Below are positions 1 through 6,623 of a stretch of 11,992 bases of DNA, piece after piece. The notes below the pieces were generated by a model. The model was not told where the DNA came from and made no database searches. It saw only the letters and a program-made list of their open reading frames with translations. Source of the DNA: Christensenella sp. UBA5327 (lineage in GTDB: Bacteria > Bacillota > Clostridia > Christensenellales > Aristaeellaceae); contig DHQX01000033.1 of the NCBI GenBank assembly GCA_002411105.1, positions 1-11,992 of the forward strand, written 5' to 3'. Numbering within the stretch: the first letter of the stretch is position 1; every line of letters starts with the position of its first letter. The position numbers were made by a program, and so were the translations under genes.

Positions 1-59
1 AAGTTACTCTGTGAATTTACTATTCAGAAGAAAATACAGAAAAATAACCAAAAGGGCTA
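1..59. other. AT-rich leader upstream of lexA, no gene seen
   Basis: This stretch is much richer in A and T than the coding DNA that follows. I see no reading frame with a ribosome-binding site and no hairpin in it. It is best read as the upstream part of the lexA promoter region, possibly shared with a divergent gene beyond the left edge of the window, which cannot be checked here. Confidence 0.4.
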
Positions 60-87
60 TTGCAAACATATGTTTGCATGGTATAAT
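60..87 (+). promoter_or_regulatory. lexA promoter
   Basis: The -10 hexamer TATAAT (82-87) is a perfect consensus match. TTGCAA at 60-65 is a four-of-six match to the -35 consensus, with a 16-base spacer. Transcription would start near position 94, giving a very short leader before the ribosome-binding site AGGAGGT (104-110) and the ATG at 115. The LexA-type operator covers the -35 and most of the spacer, so a bound repressor would exclude RNA polymerase. Confidence 0.75.
61..78. promoter_or_regulatory. LexA operator (SOS box), 18-bp perfect palindrome
   Basis: TGCAAACATATGTTTGCA reads the same on both strands across all 18 bases. Its core CAAACATATGTTTG resembles the Firmicutes LexA (DinR) box CGAAC-N4-GTTCG, differing by A for G in one arm and symmetrically T for C in the other. 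It overlaps the lexA promoter, as expected for autorepression: LexA shuts its own gene until RecA filaments trigger its self-cleavage. Position, symmetry and neighbouring gene all agree; actual binding is inferred. Confidence 0.8.
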
Positions 88-114
88 GCTGTTGTGTCAT
101 TCTAGGAGGTAAGC

Positions 115-744
115 ATGACCCAGATCAATAAAAAGCGCAAGCACGGGGAAACCCAGGGCATCATTCTCAGGTATATCCAGGAGCAGATTGAGGATCGCGG
201 CTTTCCGCCCTCCGTCCGGGAGATTTGTGATGCCACAGGGCTTAAATCCACCTCCACCGTGCACGGGCATTTAAAGCGCATGGAAAAAGCCGGGCTGTTG
301 CAGCGGGATTCCATGAAGCCCCGGGCCATGACCCTGCTGCAGAAGGATGCGCCCCGGGACAAGGCCGGCGTGCGCCTGGTTCCCCTGCTTGGCCCGGTGG
401 CAGCGGGCAGCCCCATCCTGGCCGAGGAAAACGCCAGCGAAACGCTCCCGGTTCCTGATTATTTTTTGAAGCAGGATGGCGATTATTTCGCCCTCATCGT
501 TCGCGGTGAGAGCATGATCGACGCTGGCATCCTCAACGGAGATTACCTGATCGTCAAAAAACAGCAGGTGGCCAACAATGGGGACATCGTGGTGGCGCTG
601 ATTGAGGATGACGCCACGGTTAAGCGCTTCTATAAGGAAAACGGGCACTTCAGACTCCAGCCTGAAAACGCGGCCATGCAGCCCATCATCGTTAAAGAGC
701 TCACCATCCTGGGCAAGGTGATATCGGTTTATCGGGACTTGTAA
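115..744 (+). CDS. lexA: LexA, SOS transcriptional repressor and self-cleaving serine peptidase
   Basis: LexA represses DNA-damage genes as a dimer and cleaves itself when RecA-ssDNA filaments form. The 209-residue length is normal for the family. Residues 1-75 form the winged helix DNA-binding domain, with the typical PPSVREI and STVHGHLKRMEKAG stretches. The scissile bond is Ala97-Gly98 in VAAGS. The C-terminal S24 peptidase domain carries the catalytic Ser133 (in GESM) and Lys170 (in TVKRF), so it should be competent for autocleavage. ATG 115 is chosen because AGGAGGT lies four bases upstream and the protein begins close to the usual LexA N-terminus. The gene stands alone with its own promoter, operator and terminator, converging on the DUF2461 gene. 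Nothing appears broken. Confidence 0.97.
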   Translation: MTQINKKRKHGETQGIILRYIQEQIEDRGFPPSVREICDATGLKSTSTVHGHLKRMEKAGLLQRDSMKPRAMTLLQKDAPRDKAGVRLVPLLGPVAAGSPILAEENASETLPVPDYFLKQDGDYFALIVRGESMIDAGILNGDYLIVKKQQVANNGDIVVALIEDDATVKRFYKENGHFRLQPENAAMQPIIVKELTILGKVISVYRDL

Positions 745-761
745 TGCCCCGGCGCTTTGAT

Positions 762-799
762 AAGCGAGACAACGCAAATCGTTGCCTCGCTTTTTGTTT
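762..799 (+). terminator. Rho-independent terminator of lexA
   Basis: Seventeen bases after the lexA stop, AAGCGAG (762-768) pairs with CTCGCTT (786-792). An A-C mismatch follows, then CAACG (770-774) pairs with CGTTG (780-784) around a five-base loop. TTTTTGTTT follows at 791-799. On the opposite strand the hairpin is followed only by TTATCAAAG, so it looks like a one-way terminator for lexA rather than a shared one. Confidence 0.85.
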
Positions 800-848
800 C
801 GCGCCACCAGACTTTGGTATCAGCACCCAGAAGCAGACCGAAGTTTTT

Positions 849-1547
849 CTATAAACCCAATTCGTAGCAGCCCCTGAGAAGCTGATAGGCAGGCTTAAGT
901 GCCAGCATGTCATCCGCCAGGCGTTTGACGATGCCGGGCTCAAACACCCATTGTGGCCTGATTCCCTGGCGGATCAGCAGCAGTTCTTTTTTAGTGTACC
1001 ATGGGAGCAGACGTTGATCCAGATCCTCAGGTATGCTCATACGCTTAAAGGAATCCCCCATTAAGGCGAACTGGCGCCCATCCAAAAGTTCGGATAAGGC
1101 AAGCAGTTCGCCGGGATTGGCCAGCATGCGGCGCCGAAGGATGTCCAGTGCTGGCCTGTTCTCCCCCCAGAAGCCCAGACCCCAGCTCACACTGTCAACC
1201 CTGATCTCAAACCAAAACATAAGGGACTTGTCCCGCGGTTCCCCCTGATGTCTGAAGGCAATCCAGTGGTGGTCGCGATAGGGGGATTTGTCCCGGGAGA
1301 AGCGCGTGTCCCGGAAAATGCGTGATAAAACCTTTGAAGGCCGCACCTCCATGCCTGGGTCCATGTCAAGGGCTATTGGGGTCAGCGCTTCAATAAAGGC
1401 GTAATATGGCGCCCGCACCTTCTGGATGTACTCTGCCCGGTTCGCGTCCATGAACGCCTTGTTGTTGTTATAGCGGATTTTCAGCATGAAATCCACCATA
1501 TCCGGCTTGAAATGAAAGGCTAGGTCTTCTTGGGTCAGTTTAGTCAA
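849..1547 (-). CDS. DUF2461 family protein (TIGR02453-type)
   Basis: This 232-residue protein matches the DUF2461 family, whose biochemical role is unknown to me. Recognisable family features are the N-terminal RYNNNKAFMDANRAEY segment (residues 25-40) and the central PSKVLSRIFRDTRFSRDKSPYR block, followed by a long helical C-terminus. There is no signal peptide or membrane segment, so it is probably cytoplasmic. The start is TTG at 1545-1547: an in-frame TGA lies two codons upstream, and GGGAGGAG (1558-1565) lies ten bases upstream. A later ATG at residue 17 would cut into the domain. The first eight bases overlap the end of the SpoIID-like gene, so translation is probably coupled. The family call is firm; no function is claimed. 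Confidence 0.87.
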   Translation of the reverse strand: MTKLTQEDLAFHFKPDMVDFMLKIRYNNNKAFMDANRAEYIQKVRAPYYAFIEALTPIALDMDPGMEVRPSKVLSRIFRDTRFSRDKSPYRDHHWIAFRHQGEPRDKSLMFWFEIRVDSVSWGLGFWGENRPALDILRRRMLANPGELLALSELLDGRQFALMGDSFKRMSIPEDLDQRLLPWYTKKELLLIRQGIRPQWVFEPGIVKRLADDMLALKPAYQLLRGCYELGL

Positions 1548-3240
1548 AGCTCACATACTCCTCCCGCACATAGCCCTGAATCACATCGGTTTCAACCAGC
1601 AGCCACCCGTCCTCCGATTGCTTGAGCACCACCAGTTCCTGGCCAAAGAACAAGCGCATGATCACCTCGCTGTTCAGGCTCGCCTCTGCCCTCAGATTCA
1701 GCGAAGAATTGACCGGGATCTTCGTCACCCGCACCACCTGTCTGCCGGCTATCTTGCTTTGGTCCACCGGCATCAGCGTGGGCCTGGGGGTGGCGGTGGG
1801 GACAGGCCCTGGCGTGGTCAAATAGGCTGTTCCCAGGGGGGCCGGCAAGCTGAAGACAGTCTCCACCTTTTGAAGCTCTGTCCCAGGGTAATAGAAGCGA
1901 AGGATTTTTTCATAGTCCCAGCCATAGGTAGCCGCCATCCATTCGGCTCCCCGCTGGCTGAGGCCCACCCCGTGCCCATAGCGGGTGAAGCTGATGCGGA
2001 AAGCGTCCTGCGCGCTTTTCACATGCACCAGCTCATTGGAGTTCCGGTTGATGGACAGATTCAGCGCCGCCTCAAGATCCGGGAATATCTCCAGGTCAAC
2101 CGATACCTTCTGCGCAAGCGGCAATAGGGCAGACAGTTGGGGCACCGCACCCGGGCTGGGCGCTGCCGTTTCGCTGCCGCCAGCAAATGAGACCTCCTGA
2201 TCCGCGGCCTGATAAGACCTGCCACTGATTCTCAGGTCAAAGCGCAGGTAACGCATCACGCCGTTTTCACCGCCAAAGCGGGTGGTGTGGGGCACGATGT
2301 CTTCCACCCGGTCAATGCGGATGTCATCGCTTTCATGGCTGTAGCCCATGTCCTTCATTCGTGGCGCGAGCTTATCCATCAGCAGTTTCAAAAGCGCCGG
2401 GTTCAACTGAGCTTGATCACGGATATCCCTTGGCAGTGTGGCGGTTCTCACCTCGCTGGCAGGGTTATCCAGGTCATATCGGTCTTGTACAATGCCCAGG
2501 TACGGGATGCTCTCCCGCCCCCAGGCGTTGAGCGCGGATTCGGTGTAGCCGCCATTGCTGGCGGTGTAGAAGCACTGGGCAAGGGCGCCCTGGTAGAAGC
2601 AGGCGATGCCCTTGGTTTCATTGACCGCATTGATCGCATTCACTTTTTCCGGATTAAGCCCGTAATAAACCTGGTCATTGGTGGTGTCAGTCATGTCATA
2701 GGCTTTGGAAGGCTTCAAGTTGCGCAATGTGTAGGTCCTGGCGGCGATGGCCTGGGCTTTCAACGCCTCAAGCGGAAAGTCATCGCTCATCTCATAGGGC
2801 ACCACCCCCATCAAGTATTCCTCAATGGGGGCTGCCAGCACCGCCTGCAGGGCACCGCCCACATCGCTCAGGTGCAAATCCCCTGTGTAAAGGTTCAGCC
2901 CATCCTGAAGGCGCAAGCCGTTTTCCAGCCCGGTATCTGTCTGATGGCGCCTCAGCACCAGGTGCTTTCCCGGAAAGTAGGTCATGCCCTCGTAAAAGAG
3001 GATGATGCCTTGGGGAGTCAGACGGGCTTGAAGCTCGGTTCCTCGCTGAAAACTCAGATGGCCATCAATGGAATACCCGCCATAGACACCGATTTTCAGG
3101 CTATCTGAAAGCCCCAGGTTGCTCAGCAGAATGCGGACACTGCGGGGATTGTCGGCGGCGCCTGCCAGGGTCATTCCTCCTAGCAGAACCATGACAGCCA
3201 GGGCACAGATGAGGCGTTTTAAGACAATTGTTTCGCGCAT
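1540..3240 (-). CDS. Secreted SpoIID/LytB-domain protein with C-terminal SH3 domain
   Basis: This is a predicted exported peptidoglycan enzyme of 566 residues. An N-terminal signal segment (about 1-28) has basic residues, a hydrophobic core and an A-G-A-A end. The SpoIID domain covers roughly residues 45-465. Glu150 in VVPYEM followed by EALKAQAIAARTY corresponds to the catalytic glutamate of SpoIID lytic transglycosylases, and GHGVGLSQRGAEWM (from 422) with FYYPGTEL is the typical C-terminal block. A Pro/Thr linker (about 475-495) leads to a bacterial SH3 domain (500-566), a usual cell-wall anchor. Sporulation SpoIID is about 340 residues without SH3, so a sporulation role is uncertain. ATG 3240 is chosen because AAAGGA lies six bases upstream and it begins the signal peptide; an upstream in-frame TTG at 3315 would add 25 unlikely residues. 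It follows recN and overlaps the DUF2461 gene. Confidence 0.9.
   Translation of the reverse strand: MRETIVLKRLICALAVMVLLGGMTLAGAADNPRSVRILLSNLGLSDSLKIGVYGGYSIDGHLSFQRGTELQARLTPQGIILFYEGMTYFPGKHLVLRRHQTDTGLENGLRLQDGLNLYTGDLHLSDVGGALQAVLAAPIEEYLMGVVPYEMSDDFPLEALKAQAIAARTYTLRNLKPSKAYDMTDTTNDQVYYGLNPEKVNAINAVNETKGIACFYQGALAQCFYTASNGGYTESALNAWGRESIPYLGIVQDRYDLDNPASEVRTATLPRDIRDQAQLNPALLKLLMDKLAPRMKDMGYSHESDDIRIDRVEDIVPHTTRFGGENGVMRYLRFDLRISGRSYQAADQEVSFAGGSETAAPSPGAVPQLSALLPLAQKVSVDLEIFPDLEAALNLSINRNSNELVHVKSAQDAFRISFTRYGHGVGLSQRGAEWMAATYGWDYEKILRFYYPGTELQKVETVFSLPAPLGTAYLTTPGPVPTATPRPTLMPVDQSKIAGRQVVRVTKIPVNSSLNLRAEASLNSEVIMRLFFGQELVVLKQSEDGWLLVETDVIQGYVREEYVSFD
1558..1565 (-). promoter_or_regulatory. 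Ribosome-binding site for the DUF2461 gene, inside the upstream gene
   Basis: On the minus strand GGGAGGAG lies ten bases before the TTG start. It sits in the last codons of the SpoIID-like gene, so the two genes are overlapped. An ATG directly followed by TGA (1551-1556) lies between the site and the TTG; that ATG cannot make a protein. Confidence 0.6.
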
Positions 3241-3285
3241 CACAGGTCCTTTCCCAGCCACCGCAAGGGAGACTGTTGCCACAGA

Positions 3286-3315
3286 ATTGTAGCACACCTG
3301 GCTTCTGCGCGCCAA
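3286..3315 (-). promoter_or_regulatory. Possible promoter of the SpoIID-like gene
   Basis: On the minus strand TACAAT (3286-3291) is a five-of-six -10 match, with TTGGCG (3310-3315) as a weak -35 and an 18-base spacer. It lies in the 119-base gap after recN and would give a leader of about 40 bases before ATG 3240. No terminator is visible between recN and this gene, so read-through from the nadK operon is also possible. Confidence 0.4.
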
Positions 3316-3359
3316 TGTGTTACAACAGGGCGAGCAGCGGGATAACGCCGTTTATGCTC

Positions 3360-5087
3360 TTATTCGTCTTGATTTGATGCCAAAGGATGTGTGCCGCGGT
3401 AGCTGGCAGCCTCATCAAGCAGCGCCTGGGCATGCTGCGTGCCGCTGCGCTGCTGTGCCTGGGCTCCGCCTAGCATCACAGCCAGGGAAGCCACCCGTTC
3501 CGCTTCATCCAGGTTGTGGATGATGGTTTGGGTTCTGCCGGCATGCTCAACTTTCTCCACCTCCATCTGGGTGGAAGCCATGGCAGCGATCTGATGCAGA
3601 TGGGACACGCAGATCACCTGGCGGAAACGGGCGATGTCCCAGAGCTTGCGGGCGATGACCTGTGCGGTGATGCCTGAGATGCCGGTGTCTATCTCATCAA
3701 ACACCATGGTGGGCACCGCGTTGGTCTGCGCTGTGATGGCCTTCATCGCCAGCATCAGGCGTGACAGTTCGCCGCCTGAGGCAATCTTGGCCAAGGGTTT
3801 GAAATCCTCTCCCAGGTTGGGCGCAATCAGCATGCGGACTTCGTCCACCCCGGTGATGCTGAAGCGCCTGGGATCGGGCTGCACCGACACCTGAAACGCA
3901 GACCGGGCCATGTTCAGCTCTTTGAGATGCGCCTCAATCAGCTTTTCAAGGCGCTTGGCCTGGCTTTTACGGGAAACACTCAGCGCCTGTGCGCTTCTTT
4001 GGTACTGGGCTTTTCTTTGCTCCAGGGTGAGGGTGAGCTCATCCAGCGTCTCCTCCAGGGTTTCAAGATGCTTGATCTTTTCCCTGATATCCTGCCAGGT
4101 GGACAGCATCTCATCGGCTGTTGCGCCGTATTTCCGGCCCAGCTTGCGCAGCAGATCCAGGCGCTCCTCCACCTGCTCAAGGCGGCTGCCGTCAGTATCG
4201 ATCCCAGCGCTCAGCGCGTGCAGGTCATGCCCCAGCTCTTCCAGCTCGTAATAGGCCGACCGCACCCGCTCCGCAATCTCCTGAAACCGGGGATCAAGTG
4301 AGGCGATGTTTTCCATGAGCTGCTGGGCCTGTTTTGTCAGGGTCCAGGCGGAATCACCTTCCGCCCCGCCCTCATATAGCGCCGTGCGGGCGCCATCAAG
4401 GGCTCCCTTGATCTTCCCGGCATGGCGCAGCAGATCGCGGCTTTGCTCAAGCGCTGCATCCTCTCCCGGCTCCAGCTTCGCTGCTTCCAGCTCCTTGTCC
4501 TTCAGCCTCAACAGGGCCAGCTGCTCCTCCCGGGCCTGGGCGCTGGCCAGCGCATCCTGATATTCACGGTTCAGCTGGCGGTAAATCTCATAATCAGCCC
4601 TGACGCTTTGGATCAGGTCCTGATGCTCCGCTCCGCCAAAGCTGTCAAGGTAATGAAGGTGACGGTTTTCCTGAAGCAGGGACTGGTGCTCGTGCTGTCC
4701 GTGGATATCGACCAGAGCCTCAGTCACCTGTCTTAAGAGGGTCAGCGGCACCGGGAGCCCGCTGATGCGGCAGATGTTTCTGCCGGAGCGGTTCAGCTCA
4801 CGGGATATCACCAGCAGCCCTTCCTCCGCCTCTATCTCAAGGGCGGACAGAACCTCGGCAACCTCCGCGTTTCCCTCAACCTGAAACGCGCCCTCCACAT
4901 AGGCCTTGTCACTGCCCAGGCGGATCAAATCCTTATCCGCTTTGCCGCCGCACAAAAAAGCCATGGCGTCCACCACCAGGGATTTTCCTGCGCCGGTTTC
5001 ACCTGTCAACACGGAAAGACCAGCGGAAAACGCCACTGTGATTTCCTCAAACAGCGCGAAATTGCGGATCAGAAGTTGCTCAAGCAT
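3360..5087 (-). CDS. recN: RecN, SMC-like ATPase for DNA double-strand break repair
   Basis: RecN is a cytoplasmic SMC-like protein that gathers at DNA breaks and promotes recombination repair. The 575 residues are a full family length. The Walker A motif GETGAGKS is at 29-36, the DIHGQHEHQSLL segment at 127-138, the ABC signature ASGGELSRLMLAMK from 436, Walker B MVFDEIDTGISG from 461, and the His-switch CVSHLHQIAAMA from 493. Between the ATPase halves, residues about 155-395 form a long charged helical coiled-coil arm, as in all RecN. ATG 5087 begins the canonical MLEQLLIRNFALF start. It lies 15 bases after argR; only a distant AAGGTGA overlapping the argR stop could serve as ribosome site, so coupling is likely. 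No LexA-type palindrome is seen upstream of the operon. Confidence 0.97.
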   Translation of the reverse strand: MLEQLLIRNFALFEEITVAFSAGLSVLTGETGAGKSLVVDAMAFLCGGKADKDLIRLGSDKAYVEGAFQVEGNAEVAEVLSALEIEAEEGLLVISRELNRSGRNICRISGLPVPLTLLRQVTEALVDIHGQHEHQSLLQENRHLHYLDSFGGAEHQDLIQSVRADYEIYRQLNREYQDALASAQAREEQLALLRLKDKELEAAKLEPGEDAALEQSRDLLRHAGKIKGALDGARTALYEGGAEGDSAWTLTKQAQQLMENIASLDPRFQEIAERVRSAYYELEELGHDLHALSAGIDTDGSRLEQVEERLDLLRKLGRKYGATADEMLSTWQDIREKIKHLETLEETLDELTLTLEQRKAQYQRSAQALSVSRKSQAKRLEKLIEAHLKELNMARSAFQVSVQPDPRRFSITGVDEVRMLIAPNLGEDFKPLAKIASGGELSRLMLAMKAITAQTNAVPTMVFDEIDTGISGITAQVIARKLWDIARFRQVICVSHLHQIAAMASTQMEVEKVEHAGRTQTIIHNLDEAERVASLAVMLGGAQAQQRSGTQHAQALLDEAASYRGTHPLASNQDE

Positions 5088-5102
5088 ATGAAGCTGCGCT
5101 CG

Positions 5103-5552
5103 TCACCTTAAAATATTATGGAATTTTTCAATCACAAGGTGGGCTTCCTCTTCATTGTGCACAACCACCATGATGGTGTTGTCACCGGACAGGGTGCCCA
5201 GTACCTCAGGCCAGCGCATGCTGTCAATGGCCTCGCCTGCCACATTGGCACTGCCAGAGAGGGTTTTGATCACAATGATGTTGCCCGCGGACTGGATAGA
5301 GATCACAGAATCCACAAACATGCGCACAAAGCGCTCGGAAACTGAGTGCTCAGCCTGGTCAGCCGTGGCATACTTATAGCCGCCGGTGCCGGAGAGCACC
5401 TTCAGCAGGCGCATCTCCTTGATATCCCGGGAGACGGTGGCCTGGGTAACGTTGATGCCCTGGTGCTTCAGTTTGTCCGCCAACTCTTTTTGTGTCTTGA
5501 TGTCCTGTTTGTCTATCAGGTTGAGAATGGCTGCGTGTCTGGTGCTTTTCAT
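5103..5552 (-). CDS. argR: ArgR, arginine-responsive transcriptional regulator
   Basis: ArgR (AhrC in Bacillus) binds ARG boxes as a hexamer in response to L-arginine and controls arginine synthesis and breakdown. The 149 residues match the family. The N-terminal winged helix (1-65) includes TQKELADKL and the recognition helix TQATVSRDIKEM (36-47). The C-terminal oligomerisation and arginine-binding domain (about 75-149) includes GTLSGDNT (119-126); the first acidic residue, Asp124, is kept while the second position is Asn. There are two adjacent ATG codons. I choose 5550-5552 because GGAGG (5559-5563) is six bases away, against three for 5553-5555, and MKSTRH is the common ArgR start. The gene shares its first base, or four bases with the other ATG, with the nadK stop. 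Whether this operon is itself ArgR-controlled is not evident. Confidence 0.95.
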   Translation of the reverse strand: MKSTRHAAILNLIDKQDIKTQKELADKLKHQGINVTQATVSRDIKEMRLLKVLSGTGGYKYATADQAEHSVSERFVRMFVDSVISIQSAGNIIVIKTLSGSANVAGEAIDSMRWPEVLGTLSGDNTIMVVVHNEEEAHLVIEKFHNILR

Positions 5553-6421
5553 CATACCCCTCCGTTTGTTTGCTGTGTCCAGTCCCGCTGTTTTTGATGC
5601 AGTTTTGTGATAAAGCCCTGATGTGAAAACCGGATGAAACTGACCCGTTCCTCCGCTTTTGATACTGTAATCTGCGTGCTGTCCTCCCGGAACAGCACGA
5701 TTTGCCCATCGATTGAGATCTGATGCTTCCGCCCCTGCACGGCTTGCACTTTGAGGCGGACGGTTTTTGACACCGGCAGCACCACCGGGCGCAGGTGCAG
5801 ATCATGGGAGCAGATGGGCACCACTGAGATGCTCTCAAGATCAGGATGGACCACTGGCCCGCCCGCAGACAGCGAGTAGCCTGTGGTGCCTGTGGCAGAA
5901 GCCACCAGGATGCCGTCCCCATGGTTTTTGTAGATCAGTTCGTCATCAGCATAAGCCCAGACACAAATGCTGCTGGGGTTATGCCCACGGGACACCGCCA
6001 CATCATTCATCACCAAAGCTGTAAACCCATCATCCATGGTACACCGGAGCATCATCCGCTCTTCCAGGCGATAGTCGCCTTTGATCAGGCGCTCAGTGCC
6101 ATTGCCTATCATCTCAGGCGCCAACTCAAGCAGGAAGCCGGTATGCCCCATGTTGATTCCAAGGACGGGCACACCTTGCTGGGCGGCCACTGGCAAACAA
6201 CGGAGCAAGGTGCCATCCCCTCCAAAAGCAATGATGGCATTTATACCCACCGCGATATCCGAAAGCTCCGACCGGTCCCCCACTTTCAGCAGATCATGCA
6301 GCCAGCCGTCCAGACTCACCATGCACTTTCTGTCAATCAATGAGGCGGCAAACTTGCCCGCCGCTCTCACTGTATCCGGTTTGTGAGGATTAGCAAAAAG
6401 AAAGTAGCGTCTGTCCTGCAC
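5552..6421 (-). CDS. nadK: NAD kinase
   Basis: NAD kinase phosphorylates NAD to NADP in the cytoplasm, setting the NADP(H) pool. The 289 residues are normal length. Diagnostic motifs are AFGGDGTLLR (GGDGT at 67-71, catalytic and phosphate binding), GINMGHTGFL (88-97), MNDVAV (138-143, NAD ribose and nicotinamide contact), HGDGILVASATGTTGYSLSAGGP from about 167, and RPVVLP (211-216). The start is GTG at 6419-6421, with GGAGG (6432-6436) ten bases upstream; an ATG at 6429-6431 lies between them but is out of frame. It is the first gene of the nadK-argR-recN operon, a conserved order in Firmicutes, and has its own strong promoter 27-55 bases upstream. All key motifs are intact. Confidence 0.97.
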   Translation of the reverse strand: MQDRRYFLFANPHKPDTVRAAGKFAASLIDRKCMVSLDGWLHDLLKVGDRSELSDIAVGINAIIAFGGDGTLLRCLPVAAQQGVPVLGINMGHTGFLLELAPEMIGNGTERLIKGDYRLEERMMLRCTMDDGFTALVMNDVAVSRGHNPSSICVWAYADDELIYKNHGDGILVASATGTTGYSLSAGGPVVHPDLESISVVPICSHDLHLRPVVLPVSKTVRLKVQAVQGRKHQISIDGQIVLFREDSTQITVSKAEERVSFIRFSHQGFITKLHQKQRDWTQQTNGGV

Positions 6422-6431
6422 CTCTAAGCAT

Positions 6432-6436
6432 CCTCC
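6432..6436 (-). promoter_or_regulatory. Ribosome-binding site deciding the nadK GTG start
   Basis: GGAGG on the minus strand lies ten bases before GTG 6421. The ATG right after it (6429-6431) is in another frame, so the GTG is the first plausible initiation codon in the nadK frame. The spacing is longer than the five to seven bases seen for ATG-starting genes in this window. Confidence 0.6.
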
Positions 6437-6447
6437 ATCTGGGCATG

Positions 6448-6476
6448 ATTATACCGTATATAATTTGAAATGACAA
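6448..6476 (-). promoter_or_regulatory. Promoter of the nadK-argR-recN operon
   Basis: On the minus strand TTGTCA (6471-6476) is a five-of-six -35 match and TATAAT (6448-6453) is a perfect -10, separated by exactly 17 bases. Transcription should start near 6441, just ahead of the nadK ribosome-binding site. With the terminator at 6557-6587 upstream, this defines an independent transcription unit. Confidence 0.85.
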
Positions 6477-6556
6477 GGCACTTCACGCAAAAACCAACTG
6501 AATATCACATGGAATTTATACCGATTTCTGACAAATCCATCATCATGAGTGCAAGA

Positions 6557-6587
6557 ATAAACAAAAGCGCGCAGTTTGTGCGCACTT
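6557..6587 (-). terminator. Rho-independent terminator after the ftsH-vanW unit
   Basis: On the minus strand AAGTGCGCA (6587-6579) pairs with TGCGCGCTT (6573-6565), including one G-U pair, around the five-base loop CAAAC. It is followed by TTGTTTATT. It lies 37 bases after the VanW-protein stop, so it should end that transcript and insulate the nadK promoter. Confidence 0.88.
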
Positions 6588-6623
6588 GAAATATGATTTC
6601 ATCAGAGTATAAAGCATGCAGGA

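Noticed and set aside
762..799. lexA terminator acting in both directions for the converging DUF2461 gene
   Set aside because: On the minus strand the stem is followed by TTATCAAAG rather than a T-run, so bidirectional use is not supported.
2287..3108. 273-codon open frame on the plus strand inside the SpoIID-like gene
   Set aside because: Antisense shadow of a gene with clear domain motifs; no promoter, ribosome site or family resemblance.
3241..3315. Longer N-terminus for the SpoIID-like protein from TTG 3315
   Set aside because: It would place 25 residues ahead of a normal signal peptide and overlap the proposed promoter; ATG 3240 has a better-placed ribosome site.
6490..6525. Possible ARG box (TGAATAT and GGAATTTAT half-sites) upstream of nadK
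   Set aside because: The half-sites do not form the expected palindrome TGAAT-N4-ATTCA at one spacing and lie upstream of the -35; too weak to list as an operator.
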